From contig NZ_JAYGHA010000010.1 in assembly GCF_034931405.1 (NCBI RefSeq), forward strand, positions 96,943 to 160,942: a stretch of DNA of 64,000 bases, given 5' to 3'. The notes beneath the pieces were generated by a model. It did no database searches, had not been told where the DNA came from, and saw nothing but the letters and a program-made list of their open reading frames with translations. The position numbers and the translations under genes were made by a program. Positions 53,972 to 63,292 of the stretch are shown here, in pieces; positions within the stretch are counted from its first letter, which is position 1, and each line of letters begins with the position of its first letter. The stretch is from RDYJ01 sp034931405 (GTDB taxonomy: Bacteria > Cyanobacteriota > Cyanobacteriia > Cyanobacteriales > Nostocaceae).

Positions 53972-55471
53972 ATGAAATCAATTATGGTAGTGGGAACAAC
54001 ATCCCATGCGGGTAAATCACTGATCACCACAGCCCTATGTCGCATCCTTTCGCGGCGTGGCTGGCGAGTAACTCCATTTAAAGGTCAAAATATGGCTTTA
54101 AATGCCTATGTTACCGCCAGTGGTGGGGAAATAGGCTACGCTCAAGCAGTGCAAGCCTGGTCTGCGGGAGTAGCTCCTTTGGTGGAAATGAACCCAATTT
54201 TACTTAAACCCCAAGGTGATATGACTTCTCAAGTCATCCTCAAAGGTAAACCCGTAGGTAAAGTTAGTGCTACAGATTACTATGAGCAGTATTTTGAACT
54301 GGGTTGGCGAACAATTCAAGAATCTCTAAAACATTTAGAATCGGAATTTGATTTCATTGTTTGTGAAGGTGCGGGTAGTCCAGCCGAAATTAACCTCAAG
54401 CACCGGGATTTAACTAATATGCGGGTGGCAAAACATTTGAATGCACCCACATTATTAGTAGTTGATATTGATAGGGGAGGTGCTTTTGCTCACGTAGTTG
54501 GAACTTTAGAATTATTAGAACCCGACGAACGCGCCTTAATTAAAGGGGTAGTAATTAACAAATTCCGGGGACTACGTTCCATCCTCGAACCAGGAATTAA
54601 ATGGCTAGAAGAACGCACTGGTATTCCTGTGGTTGGTGTTATTCCCTACTTAGAACAAGTATTTCCAGCGGAAGATTCTCTAGACCTACTAGAACGTAAA
54701 CCCCTTAAAGCCCAAGCAGAACTGAATATTGCTGTGATTCGCTTACCAAGAATTGCAAATTTTACCGACTTTGACCCATTAGAATCAGAACCAACAGTTT
54801 CAGTAAAATACCTGAGTCCTAAGCAAGATTTAGGACACCCTGACGCTGTAATTATTCCAGGGACAAAAACCACAATTGCTGATTTAATCCTACTGCAAAA
54901 AACTGGTATGGCGGAAGCAATTCAACATTATGCAGCCTCTGGGGGAACGGTTTTAGGCATCTGTGGTGGTTTTCAAATGTTAGGCCAAATGGTAGCTGAT
55001 CCAGAAGGAATTGAGGGACAAGCTGGTAGGTATCAAGGGTTAAATCTCTTCCCCATGAAAACTGTGATTACAGGACAAAAAATAGCCCGTCAGCGCCAAG
55101 TTACTTCTAATTATCCACAAATGGGTTTACCTGTAAATGGATTTGAAATTCACCAAGGGCGATCTACTTACAACAGCGATTCGCTATCGCGTCTAGAACA
55201 ACCAACAGATAAATCTATCTGTCAACCTCTGTTTGACGATGTTAATTTAGGATTAGTAGATAATTGTCAATCTGTTTGGGGTACTTATCTGCACGGGCTG
55301 TTTGATAACGGACCTTGGAGACGTGCTTGGTTAAACCGTCTGCGTCAGCAACGCGGTTTAAAATCTTTACCCACAGGTGTTGCTAACTATCGAGATCAGC
55401 GAGAGCAGATTTTAGAATCTTTAGCTACCGAAATTGAAGCTCATTTAGATTTAAGGCCTTTTTTGTCTTAG
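53972..55471 (+). CDS. cobQ: Cobyric acid synthase
   Basis: The 499-residue enzyme amidates adenosylcobyrinic acid a,c-diamide at four positions in cobalamin synthesis. The N-terminal domain starts VVGTTSHAGKSLIT (P-loop-like), KGQNMALNAY, and the GATase domain has the nucleophile in LGICGGFQMLG and the His in GTYLHGLFDN. The length is typical. The stop codon is one base from a probable IS200/IS605-type right end. Confidence 0.97.
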   Translation: MKSIMVVGTTSHAGKSLITTALCRILSRRGWRVTPFKGQNMALNAYVTASGGEIGYAQAVQAWSAGVAPLVEMNPILLKPQGDMTSQVILKGKPVGKVSATDYYEQYFELGWRTIQESLKHLESEFDFIVCEGAGSPAEINLKHRDLTNMRVAKHLNAPTLLVVDIDRGGAFAHVVGTLELLEPDERALIKGVVINKFRGLRSILEPGIKWLEERTGIPVVGVIPYLEQVFPAEDSLDLLERKPLKAQAELNIAVIRLPRIANFTDFDPLESEPTVSVKYLSPKQDLGHPDAVIIPGTKTTIADLILLQKTGMAEAIQHYAASGGTVLGICGGFQMLGQMVADPEGIEGQAGRYQGLNLFPMKTVITGQKIARQRQVTSNYPQMGLPVNGFEIHQGRSTYNSDSLSRLEQPTDKSICQPLFDDVNLGLVDNCQSVWGTYLHGLFDNGPWRRAWLNRLRQQRGLKSLPTGVANYRDQREQILESLATEIEAHLDLRPFLS

Positions 55472-55815
55472 TTGACACTCTGCGTCCTAAAGGAGCGCAG
55501 ATTCTTAGTTCAACGAGTCCACTTAGCTTAGATCCCTTGCGGTGTCTAATCCAGAGGTGGTTCTCTCCCTAAGCGTTACTTTCCCCCTGCCCGAAGGTAG
55601 TTGAATTACTCCAAGTTTTGTTTGAGTTTAAATTCTGTGTCGTCTAGACCCCATGAAGATTTTACCTATTCCTGGGTAGGAACTAGAACTATGGAATAGA
55701 ACCCCATATCTTCAATTGTCAAGGTACAGATTGCCGTTAGGCAGTTAGGTTTTTATACAGGTTGTTTACCATTCCTGTTAAAGCTATTGTAGTATAACTG
55801 CCCCTAAAGGGGCAA
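55472..55815 (-). mobile_element. Probable IS200/IS605-derived element or omegaRNA-like end
   Basis: On the minus strand the region ends with a hairpin (tctgcg-tcc-ttta-gga-cgcaga type) followed by gtgtcaa, as in the right ends of IS200/IS605-family elements that carry TnpB and an omegaRNA; TCAA is the right cleavage motif of IS608-like elements. It abuts the cobQ stop exactly. Upstream on the minus strand there are ctaacggcag-type and gccccttaggggc-like palindromes, and no intact tnpB frame is seen. It looks like a non-autonomous derivative or decayed remnant; the left end near 55800 is uncertain. Confidence 0.5.
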
Positions 55816-56041
55816 GCCGCTCCCCTACATCCATCTTCTAAAGCACGATAAAATATCTACGCCTTGCTCCGATACTTTATCTCGATGGTTTTAGCTCGCT
55901 CGATTTTTTTATAAACAACTAAGGAAGTCGGATCGAAAAAACCAAGCAAGTACAAAAATGTAAAATCCCTGAAAGTCTCTTCCCTTTTGCCTCTTGCCTT
56001 GCCATAACGACAATTTTCAACGCCAATCTACTTAATGACCA
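55816..56041. other. Intergenic region before the ferredoxin gene
   Basis: The remaining 226 bases contain ggttttagctcgctcgattt at about 55887 and nothing recognisable as a gene. The ferredoxin promoter should lie in the last half. Confidence 0.5.
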
Positions 56042-56281
56042 ATGACTATTAACATCCGCTTTTTACCAGATGATGTCACCATTCAGGCCGAAGTAGGAGA
56101 ATCCCTGTTAGATATAGCAGATAGAGCAGGGGTATCAATTCCTACTGGTTGTCTCATGGGAACTTGTCACGCTTGCACAGTCGAACTAGATGATGGGGAA
56201 ATCATCCGCGCTTGTATTACACCTGTTCCTCCTGGAAAAGAAGAATTAACCATACATCTTTTTAGTGATCCGACTTGGTAA
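56042..56281 (+). CDS. Plant-type 2Fe-2S ferredoxin domain protein
   Basis: The 79-residue protein has the 2Fe-2S cluster pattern GCLMGTCHACTVELDD (three Cys) and the fourth in RACITPV. It is shorter than photosynthetic ferredoxins (about 97) and ends soon after the last Cys. It may serve in a specific electron-transfer path; no partner is next to it. Confidence 0.92.
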   Translation: MTINIRFLPDDVTIQAEVGESLLDIADRAGVSIPTGCLMGTCHACTVELDDGEIIRACITPVPPGKEELTIHLFSDPTW

Positions 56282-56396
56282 TAATTATTTATCATCAAGG
56301 TTTTTAATTGTCACCCTTAAAAAAATCTAGCTGAATCTAGAAAATAAACATATCTGTGCTACCCTAGTATAGTTGTCTAAAATCCGCACATCCAGG

Positions 56397-56450
56397 AATT
56401 CGGGTGTTTCTTCACGAAGAAATGCACCTGGGTGGAGGTTTAACCCGAAT
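56397..56450 (+). promoter_or_regulatory. Candidate structured leader of rpsB
   Basis: The arms aattcgggt (56397-56405) and acccgaat (56443-56450) are complementary and enclose an inner stem (tttcttc-acg-aagaaa, with gtg/cac). It ends 14 bases before the rpsB ATG, with gagt(t) of the ribosome-binding site after it. Ribosomal protein operons often have leader structures that bind the product; S2 leaders are known in other bacteria. This is a structural observation only. Confidence 0.5.
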
Positions 56451-56464
56451 AGGAGTTACAAAAT

Positions 56465-57256
56465 ATGCCAGTTGTTTCATTGGCTCAAATGATGGAGTCA
56501 GGCGTTCACTTTGGGCATCAAACCCGACGTTGGAACCCCAAGATGTCTCCTTACATCTACACTTCCCGTAATGGTGTACATATCATCGACTTGGTGCAGA
56601 CTGCCCATTTGATGGATGATGCTTACAACTATATGCGGACCCAAGCAGAACAAGGAAAGAAATTTCTGTTTGTGGGTACAAAGCGCCAAGCCGCAGGGAT
56701 TATTGCTCAAGAAGCTACTCGTTGTGGTTCTCACTACATTAACCAACGTTGGTTGGGTGGAATGCTCACCAATTGGGCTACCATTAAAACCAGAGCGGAT
56801 CGTCTGAAAGATTTAGAACGTCGGGAAGAAAACGGCGCACTGGATTTATTGCCCAAGAAAGAAGCGTCAATGCTACGTCGGGAAATGACAAAGCTACAAA
56901 AATACTTGGGCGGCATCAAGAATATGCGGAAAGTACCCGATGTAGTGGTGATTGTTGACCAAAAACGCGAGTATAACGCAGTTCAAGAATGCGAAAAGTT
57001 GGGTATTCCTATTGTGTCTATGTTGGATACAAACTGTGACCCAGATGTAGTAGATATCCCCATTCCTGCCAATGATGACGCAATCAGATCGATTAAATTG
57101 ATTGTGGGCAAATTAGCAGATGCTATTTATGAAGGCCGTCACGGTCAGTTAGAAGCGGAAGGGGATTACGAAGATTACGAAGGTGCTGAGGGAGATTACG
57201 ACTACGACGAAACTGAGTATAGTGATTCATCCCTTTCCGACGACGATAAAGAATAA
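56465..57256 (+). CDS. rpsB: 30S ribosomal protein S2
   Basis: The 263-residue protein begins VSLAQMMESGVHFGHQTRRW, contains FVGTKRQAAGII and QRWLGGMLTNW, and has the S2 signature IPIVSMLDTNCDP. The acidic tail (residues 229-263, rich in Glu, Asp, Tyr) is the usual cyanobacterial extension. Followed by tsf, as in most bacteria. Confidence 0.99.
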   Translation: MPVVSLAQMMESGVHFGHQTRRWNPKMSPYIYTSRNGVHIIDLVQTAHLMDDAYNYMRTQAEQGKKFLFVGTKRQAAGIIAQEATRCGSHYINQRWLGGMLTNWATIKTRADRLKDLERREENGALDLLPKKEASMLRREMTKLQKYLGGIKNMRKVPDVVVIVDQKREYNAVQECEKLGIPIVSMLDTNCDPDVVDIPIPANDDAIRSIKLIVGKLADAIYEGRHGQLEAEGDYEDYEGAEGDYDYDETEYSDSSLSDDDKE

Positions 57257-57274
57257 TTAAGAAGGGAGAATTTA

Positions 57275-57305
57275 CTGGGGGTTAAGCAAATTGCTTGACC
57301 CTGAG
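57275..57305. promoter_or_regulatory. Hairpin in the rpsB-tsf spacer
   Basis: The sequence gggttaagcaaattgcttgaccc forms a stem-loop in the 138-base spacer. It may be a partial terminator or processing site that sets the S2 to EF-Ts ratio. It lacks a T-run. Confidence 0.45.
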
Positions 57306-57394
57306 AGTCATAACTCCTGTAAATCCTGTCGTGACAATTACTGATTAAAGTAATTGAAACCTGAAACTTGAACTTGAAACGGAATTGAGGCAAC

Positions 57395-58336
57395 ATGGCG
57401 GAAATATCTGCAAAACTCGTCCAAGAGCTACGCCAAAAAACCGGTGCCGGCATGATGGACTGCAAAAAGGCGCTGAAAGAAACTGATGGCAATATTGACG
57501 AAGCCATAGACTGGTTACGGAAAAAAGGTATTGCTTCAGCAGGTAAAAAAAGCGATCGCATCGCCGCAGAAGGTCTAGTAGACACCTACATTCAGCCCGG
57601 TGGCCAAGTAGGTGTACTGATAGAAGTCAACTGCCAAACAGACTTTGTTGCCCGTAACGAAGCTTTCAAATCCTTAGTGAAGAGCTTGGCACAACAAGCA
57701 GCAACTGCTGATAGCGTTGAGTCTTTGCTGGCTCAAACCTATATGAATGATGCCAGCAAGACAGTAGATGAATTCATCAAAGAAACCATTGCTACCTTGG
57801 GTGAAAACATCCTCGTGCGACGCTTTGTCAACTTTTCTCTTGGTAACACAGCAGGAGTAGTAGACAGCTACATTCATACTGGTGGCAGAGTGGGTGTATT
57901 GCTGGAACTCAATACTCAAACAGACTCTGCTGCTGGGAATGATGAGTTCAAAGGCTTGGCTAAAAATGCAGCTATGCAAGTTGCAGCTTGTCCTAATGTC
58001 GAGTATGTCACCATAGACCAAATTCCAGCCGAAGTTGTCAAAAAAGAAAAAGACATCGAAATGGGCAAGGATGACTTGGGGAGCAAACCAGAGAACATTA
58101 AAGAAAAGATTGTTCAAGGACGGATTGACAAACGTCTTAAAGAAATGACTTTGCTGGATCAACCTTACATCCGTGATCAGAGTATTTCTGTAGAAGACTT
58201 GGTGAAGCAAGTTAAATCTAAAGTAGGTGAAGAGATCCAGGTAAATCGCTTTGTGCGCTATATACTCGGTGAAGGCATTGAAAAACAAGAAATTAGCTTT
58301 GCTGACGAAGTAGCGGCTCAAATGGGTGCTAAGTAA
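57395..58336 (+). CDS. tsf: Elongation factor Ts
   Basis: The 313-residue protein starts AEISAKLVQELRQKTGAGMM, with DCKKALKETDG, and has two copies of the core domain (VGVLIEVNCQTDFVARN and VGVLLELNTQTDSAAGN). EF-Ts exchanges GDP for GTP on EF-Tu. The length and internal duplication are as in other cyanobacteria. It follows rpsB. Confidence 0.99.
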   Translation: MAEISAKLVQELRQKTGAGMMDCKKALKETDGNIDEAIDWLRKKGIASAGKKSDRIAAEGLVDTYIQPGGQVGVLIEVNCQTDFVARNEAFKSLVKSLAQQAATADSVESLLAQTYMNDASKTVDEFIKETIATLGENILVRRFVNFSLGNTAGVVDSYIHTGGRVGVLLELNTQTDSAAGNDEFKGLAKNAAMQVAACPNVEYVTIDQIPAEVVKKEKDIEMGKDDLGSKPENIKEKIVQGRIDKRLKEMTLLDQPYIRDQSISVEDLVKQVKSKVGEEIQVNRFVRYILGEGIEKQEISFADEVAAQMGAK

Positions 58337-58439
58337 TTTAGTAATTCCTGATTAAATCCGTACACAGTAGACAGTTATGATACTTTATGGTATTTTACCC
58401 AAAGATAAAACTGATAACTGATCACTGATATTTGTAAAA

Positions 58440-58478
58440 TAACAGGTCTAGCAAACTTTGCTGACCTGTATTTTATTG
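58440..58478 (+). terminator. Rho-independent terminator after tsf
   Basis: The sequence acaggtctagcaaactttgctgacctgt forms a stem (acaggtc / gacctgt and agcaaa / tttgct) followed by attttatt. It is the best-supported terminator in the window, about 105 bases after the tsf stop. Confidence 0.8.
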
Positions 58479-58586
58479 GCAGTTACCCGAAGTAATCTAA
58501 AACTCTAGATGATCTGGATGATTATTTTCACTACAAATTTTACATTTGTATCAAAATAAAATTCAGGTGCAGAAAAAGGAGAAGAT

Positions 58587-59453
58587 ATGGCCAGATCAAT
58601 TGAGCGAATAGAACGAGACATTGTATCTTTAAAAGAAGCGATTAGAGCGATCGCCACAGAACTCCATAGCAATTATGTTAGTTATTTAAATATTCTGGGA
58701 GAAGCCTTACAAAAACAGTTGATTTTGGCAGTTTATCACCTTTGTACTCAGGGATATGCTGAGAAATTTCTCAACTTATCACTGAATCAGCGGCAAAAAT
58801 TACAACAAAGTATTCGCAAATTAGGACAAAAAGGCGCTGAACAGTTGCTGGTTTATATTCAGGGCGGAGAAACTGAACAAACAGAGGAAACAGAGCAACC
58901 AGAGGTAACTCAGGAGCTTGAGGAACTTGAGCAACTGGAGGAAATAGACGAAAGTGAAAACAATCAACAATCAAAAACCAACAATCAAAAATATTTAGAT
59001 CCTTCCAACCCCATGGAACTGGCACAATGGCATCAGGATTTAGAGGAGGGAATTCAGGATACACTAAAAAAAGTATCTCATGATGCTAATTCTTTAATTC
59101 AAAAAGCTGGACTTTTACCTAAAAAATTACCAGAGCCAATTTTAGCAGCAGCAGCGGCAGCTTCAGAAGCTTCAACAGAGGTGATACCGGGTCCCCCCAA
59201 CCTATTAAATTTAGTCATTGAAATCAGTAATGATCAAAAATCAGAAGATTCTAGCTTGACACAGCTGATAACCCTTAACTTGCGACTAGGAGATATTGAA
59301 TTTGCTGATACCTCACTCTTGTCAGGACGCAAGCAAATTCGTAATATTTTATTGCAGCTAAATAAGCTGGGAAGAGAGTATCAAAAAAAGCAACGAGAAT
59401 TAAAAGTGGCGGAAGCTGAAGCTGCTTGGCGTGCCAGTTGGTTTGAGGACTAA
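58587..59453 (+). CDS. Unknown cyanobacterial protein upstream of recG
   Basis: The 288-residue protein has a helical N-terminal domain (1-95: RIERDIVSLKEAIRAIATEL, LHSNYVSYLNILGEALQ), a highly acidic low-complexity linker (95-130, TEETEQPEVTQELEELEQLE), and a C-terminal helical domain (IRNILLQLNKLGREYQKKQR). The linker's DNA is repeat-like. No known family; conserved position before recG is likely in related species. Confidence 0.65.
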   Translation: MARSIERIERDIVSLKEAIRAIATELHSNYVSYLNILGEALQKQLILAVYHLCTQGYAEKFLNLSLNQRQKLQQSIRKLGQKGAEQLLVYIQGGETEQTEETEQPEVTQELEELEQLEEIDESENNQQSKTNNQKYLDPSNPMELAQWHQDLEEGIQDTLKKVSHDANSLIQKAGLLPKKLPEPILAAAAAASEASTEVIPGPPNLLNLVIEISNDQKSEDSSLTQLITLNLRLGDIEFADTSLLSGRKQIRNILLQLNKLGREYQKKQRELKVAEAEAAWRASWFED

Positions 59454-59458
59454 TTGTA

Positions 59459-59530
59459 GGTGACAGGTGACAGGTGACAGGTGACAGCAGCAAAGAGTCA
59501 AGAGTGGCAGGGGAGCAGGGGAGCAGGGGA
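59459..59530. repeat. Two short tandem repeat arrays before recG
   Basis: ggtgaca is repeated four times (59459-59487), and ggggagca three times (59507-59530). They lie between the unknown gene and recG. Confidence 0.85.
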
Positions 59531-59592
59531 GATAAATAGCTCAATGACCAATGAATAATGACAACTGACCAATGACTCATAAATAATGACTA

Positions 59593-62082
59593 ATGACTAA
59601 TGACATTCCTGATTGGATAAGATTGCATAAAGCTTTGGCAGTAGAGGCCGAATCTGGCTTTACAGATTTGGTAGGTAAACAGTACCGCTTCAGTGAATTT
59701 CTCAGTTTGACCTTTGGGAAATTTCCTCAAGCTTTGCCCCCCAAAGAACGTTCTCGCTGGCATGAAATAGCAATGCAATTTGCCAGTTATCCAAATTTGG
59801 AAGTGGAAGCAAGACAAAATTTAGTAGCAGAAGTTAGAAGATATCTCTACCAATTGCAACAAGAACTAGAGCAGGGGGAGCAGAGGAGCAAAGGAGGAGA
59901 GGAACAGAGGAAAATATATCCAAGCAAAACCATAAATCTCACAACCCCAATTGTTGCAGAAGTAAGTAAAAAACTAGCTCCAAAAATTGAGCAAAAACTC
60001 AGTGATTTGCCAGAAATTGGCATTAAAAAAGCTGAGAATTTAGCGCGGTTGGATTTACTGACTGTGCGTGATTTGCTGTTTTATTATCCTCGTGATCATA
60101 TTGATTATGCACGTCAAGTGAATATTCAAGAATTGCAGGGAGGTGAAACAGTAACTATCATAGCAACTGTGAAACGTGTTAATTATTTTACTAGTCCTAA
60201 AAATAAGAAGTTATCAATTTTAGAACTGCTGCTCAAAGATAATACAGGGCAAATTAAAGTTAGCCGTTTTTATGCTGGGGCGCGGTTTAGTAGTCGTGGT
60301 TGGCAGGAAAGTTTAAAACGCCGCTATGCTGTGGGTAGTATGCTGGCGGCTTGTGGGTTGGTAAAAGGTGGTAAATATGGTTTAACTTTGGATAATCCAG
60401 AATTGGAAGTGTTAGCAAATCCAGGGGATGCCATTGATTCTCTGACCATTGGCCGGGTTGTGCCGATTTATGGTTTAACTGAGGGAGTGGTGGCAAATAC
60501 GGTCAGACAAGCTGTAATTGCGGCTTTACCTGCGGTGGCTCATTTGAAAGATCCTTTGCCCAGTGGGTTGCGGAAAAAATATGATTTAATGGAATTGAAA
60601 GATGCAATTCCTAATATTCATTTTCCTAAAGATAGTGATACTTTGAAAATTGCCCGTCGGCGTTTGGTATTTGATGAATTTTTCTATCTGCAAGTTGGTT
60701 TATTGCAACGTCAGAAAAAAGCTAAAGCAATTCAAACTAGTGCTGTCCTTGCACCGAAAGGTGAGTTATTAGAAAAATTTAACAAAATTCTCCCTTTTAA
60801 ATTTACTGGCGCTCAACAAAGAGTTATCAACGAAATCCTTAACGACTTACAAAAACCCGCACCAATGAATCGGTTAGTTCAAGGTGATGTAGGTTCAGGT
60901 AAAACTGTCGTTGCTGTAGTTGCTATTTTAGCCGCTATTCAATCCGGTTATCAAGCGGCTTTGATGGCTCCCACTGAAGTATTAGCAGAACAACATTATC
61001 GTAAATTAGTTAGTTGGTTTAACTTGCTACATTTGCCTGTTGAATTATTAACAGGTTCAACAAAAATAGCGAAAAGACGAGAAATTCATGCTCAGTTAGA
61101 AACGGGTGAGTTACCTTTATTAGTAGGAACTCATGCTTTAATTCAAGATAAAGTCAATTTTCAAAGTTTGGGTTTAGTTGTTATTGATGAACAGCACCGT
61201 TTTGGGGTAGAACAAAGGGCGAAGTTACAACAAAAAGGCGAACAACCTCATGTGTTAACTATGACTGCAACTCCTATCCCTCGAACTTTGGCATTAACAG
61301 TACATGGTGATTTAGATGTTAGTCAAATTGATGAATTACCACCAGGAAGACAACAAATTCAAACTACTTTGTTAACTGGTCAGCAACGACCAAAAGCTTA
61401 TGATTTAATGCGGCGAGAAGTTGCCCAGGGTAGACAAATTTATGTGGTTTTACCTTTGGTGGAAGAATCAGAAAAATTAGATTTGCGTTCTGCTGTTGAT
61501 GAACATCAAAAGTTAAAAGAAAGCGTTTTTCCTGATTTTCAAGTTGGGTTATTGCATGGACGCATGACTTCAGCAGAAAAAGATGAAGCTATTACCAAAT
61601 TCCGTGATAATGAAACGCAGATTTTAGTTTCTACGACTGTGGTGGAAGTGGGTGTAGACGTACCAAATGCTACAGTAATGTTAATTGAACACGCGGAAAG
61701 ATTTGGTTTATCACAGTTACATCAATTAAGGGGTCGTGTAGGTCGGGGTGCGGCGCAGTCTTATTGTTTATTAATGAGTAGTTCTAGAAGTGCGGATGCT
61801 CAACAACGCTTGAAGGTGTTGGAACAGTCCCAGGATGGGTTTTTTATCTCGGAAATGGATATGCGTTTTCGTGGGCCTGGACAAGTGATGGGAACTCGTC
61901 AATCTGGGGTAGCTGATTTTACCTTAGCTAGTTTGGTGGAAGATGAGGATGTTTTGCTGTTAGCGCGACAAGCAGCAGAGAAGGTAATTGATACGGATGC
62001 AAGTTTAGAGCGTTGGCCGTTGATGAAGGATGAGTTGCAGTATAGGTATGCGCGGTTAATGGGTGGGGCGATTTTGACGTAA
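59593..62082 (+). CDS. recG: ATP-dependent DNA helicase RecG
   Basis: The 829-residue helicase has a wedge/OB-like N-terminal domain (LPEIGIKKAENLARLDLLTV, GGETVTIIATVKRVNYF), Walker A GDVGSGKT, DEQHRFG (the DExH box of RecG), TMTATPIPRTLA, VVEVGVDVPNATVM and LRGRVGRGAAQS. RecG remodels stalled replication forks and branched DNA. The first 145 residues are a cyanobacterial extension with an acidic low-complexity stretch (EQGEQRSKGGEEQRK) encoded by a repeat-like DNA segment. Start ATG at 59593. Confidence 0.98.
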   Translation: MTNDIPDWIRLHKALAVEAESGFTDLVGKQYRFSEFLSLTFGKFPQALPPKERSRWHEIAMQFASYPNLEVEARQNLVAEVRRYLYQLQQELEQGEQRSKGGEEQRKIYPSKTINLTTPIVAEVSKKLAPKIEQKLSDLPEIGIKKAENLARLDLLTVRDLLFYYPRDHIDYARQVNIQELQGGETVTIIATVKRVNYFTSPKNKKLSILELLLKDNTGQIKVSRFYAGARFSSRGWQESLKRRYAVGSMLAACGLVKGGKYGLTLDNPELEVLANPGDAIDSLTIGRVVPIYGLTEGVVANTVRQAVIAALPAVAHLKDPLPSGLRKKYDLMELKDAIPNIHFPKDSDTLKIARRRLVFDEFFYLQVGLLQRQKKAKAIQTSAVLAPKGELLEKFNKILPFKFTGAQQRVINEILNDLQKPAPMNRLVQGDVGSGKTVVAVVAILAAIQSGYQAALMAPTEVLAEQHYRKLVSWFNLLHLPVELLTGSTKIAKRREIHAQLETGELPLLVGTHALIQDKVNFQSLGLVVIDEQHRFGVEQRAKLQQKGEQPHVLTMTATPIPRTLALTVHGDLDVSQIDELPPGRQQIQTTLLTGQQRPKAYDLMRREVAQGRQIYVVLPLVEESEKLDLRSAVDEHQKLKESVFPDFQVGLLHGRMTSAEKDEAITKFRDNETQILVSTTVVEVGVDVPNATVMLIEHAERFGLSQLHQLRGRVGRGAAQSYCLLMSSSRSADAQQRLKVLEQSQDGFFISEMDMRFRGPGQVMGTRQSGVADFTLASLVEDEDVLLLARQAAEKVIDTDASLERWPLMKDELQYRYARLMGGAILT

Positions 62083-62104
62083 TAACAGTGATTGCATCCC
62101 ATAA

Positions 62105-62191
62105 CCCCGAAAAGGGGATCAGTATATTGAAATTGTGAGGTTAATTCATGCTGCACGGGATATTTCACAGATTTTAGCTAAAGAAGAATAG
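62105..62191 (+). pseudogene. C-terminal remnant of a ParE/RelE-type toxin
   Basis: After an in-frame stop the frame codes for GDQYIEIVRLIHAARDISQI and a few more residues to a stop at 62189-62191. IEIVRLIHAARDI is the typical last strand of ParE toxins. About 60 residues are missing upstream, so it is a remnant. It is 22 bases after the recG stop. Confidence 0.55.
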
Positions 62192-62320
62192 TTATAGTCA
62201 TCAGCTATGCGATCTCTGCTTATCTCACCCAAGTGCGATTCCTACGGAGTGCTTCGCTATCGCATCTCTATAATTTACTATAGCTAGATATTGTGAATTT
62301 TGAGTTTAAACCTGCTATTT
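62192..62320. other. Short region with palindromic cctacggag repeat
   Basis: It contains gattcctacggagtgcttcgctatcgcatct at about 62238-62268, the same family as 63680-63830. No gene is seen. Confidence 0.5.
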
Positions 62321-62758
62321 CTATGATGGAACTTCTACTAATTCAGCAATGGAATCGCCAAGACGGAGAAAATGTTTCGCATTAAGAGTTAATATCTTCT
62401 CCGCTTCTATTTTTAGAGCAGAATAAGCGATTAAACTATCATAAATTGCTCCTCCGGTAAAACCTAAATTGACCATATTTTCTATAGCTTTATAATAATC
62501 ATCTTCAGTTAAAGAAATAATCTGAAATTCTTTTAGATTTTCTTGAATAAGCCTCTGAGTGATTTGAGGTGAAAAACGAGGTTGAGATGGAAAAGAAGAT
62601 ATAACTGAGAATAATTCGGCTAAGGTATGAGTGACAATAAATCCTTCTATTTGTGATGTTTTTACCTTTTCTAGCCATGACCAACAAGGAAAATGCTGAG
62701 GATGTTTAACTAAAATAGCGGCGACTAAAACAGATGTATCAAATAATATTTTTACCAT
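62321..62758 (-). CDS. PIN-domain toxin (VapC-like)
   Basis: The 145-residue protein has the PIN set: MVKILFDTSVLVAAIL (first Asp), THTLAELFSVI (Glu), and GGAIYDSLIAYSALK with LTLNAKHFLRLG. It is the effector of a VapBC-like pair with the overlapping gene. Start overlaps the antitoxin by seven bases. Confidence 0.9.
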   Translation of the reverse strand: MVKILFDTSVLVAAILVKHPQHFPCWSWLEKVKTSQIEGFIVTHTLAELFSVISSFPSQPRFSPQITQRLIQENLKEFQIISLTEDDYYKAIENMVNLGFTGGAIYDSLIAYSALKIEAEKILTLNAKHFLRLGDSIAELVEVPS

Positions 62759-63009
62759 GGAATTACTTGATTTATTCTTTCATTTTTGAGTTCTTCAATT
62801 ATTGTATTAGCATCTGCTAATAATTCTACATCAGAAACTAATACATGACCTTCGTAGTAAAGTGATGGTTCTTCTTTGATAGGGTTTAAAATTAGTTTTC
62901 CATCTTGAACTTCTAAAGATAGTTTTGATTCATTATTTAAACCTAACTGTTGTCTAATAATTTCAGGAATTTGCAGATATCCTGATTGATTTAAGGTGAC
63001 TAATTCCAT
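62752..63009 (-). CDS. AbrB/MazE-type antitoxin of the VapC-like toxin
   Basis: From the Met at 63009 the 85-residue protein begins MELVTLNQSGYLQIPEIIRQ with the swapped-hairpin AbrB-type DNA-binding fold, LSLEVQDGKLILNPI as its second strand set, then a tail (LADANTIIEELKNERINQ) that should bind the toxin. Its 3' end overlaps the toxin start. The upstream in-frame extension to 63099 is not conserved-looking. Confidence 0.85.
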   Translation of the reverse strand: MELVTLNQSGYLQIPEIIRQQLGLNNESKLSLEVQDGKLILNPIKEEPSLYYEGHVLVSDVELLADANTIIEELKNERINQVIPW

Positions 63010-63052
63010 AATGTTTTTTACCAAAAAATAGTAACTGTTTGTATTATAGCAG

Positions 63053-63165
63053 CGAACTGCTTGCAGCAGCACTTCGCTATCGCTCTCCCATATCCCCAAA
63101 AGCGATACCTTCGGTCAGCTATCTCTTCGAGACGCTACGCGAACGCTATCGCACCTCCCAACATC
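63053..63165. repeat. Palindromic gctatcgc-type repeats
   Basis: Copies of actgcttgcagcagcacttcgctatcgc and related gagacgctacgcgaacgctatcgc. They are part of a family with 63680-63830. No gene here. Confidence 0.7.
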
Positions 63166-63292
63166 CCCAACAGATAAGCGATCGCTATCCCATCATTCCC
63201 AACTACAGAAAAGCGATCTCTCCTAATCTCAAAGCAAGTTATTGTATGGTAAAATAGGAAATATGAATTGAGTTTATAATTAGGAATATACT

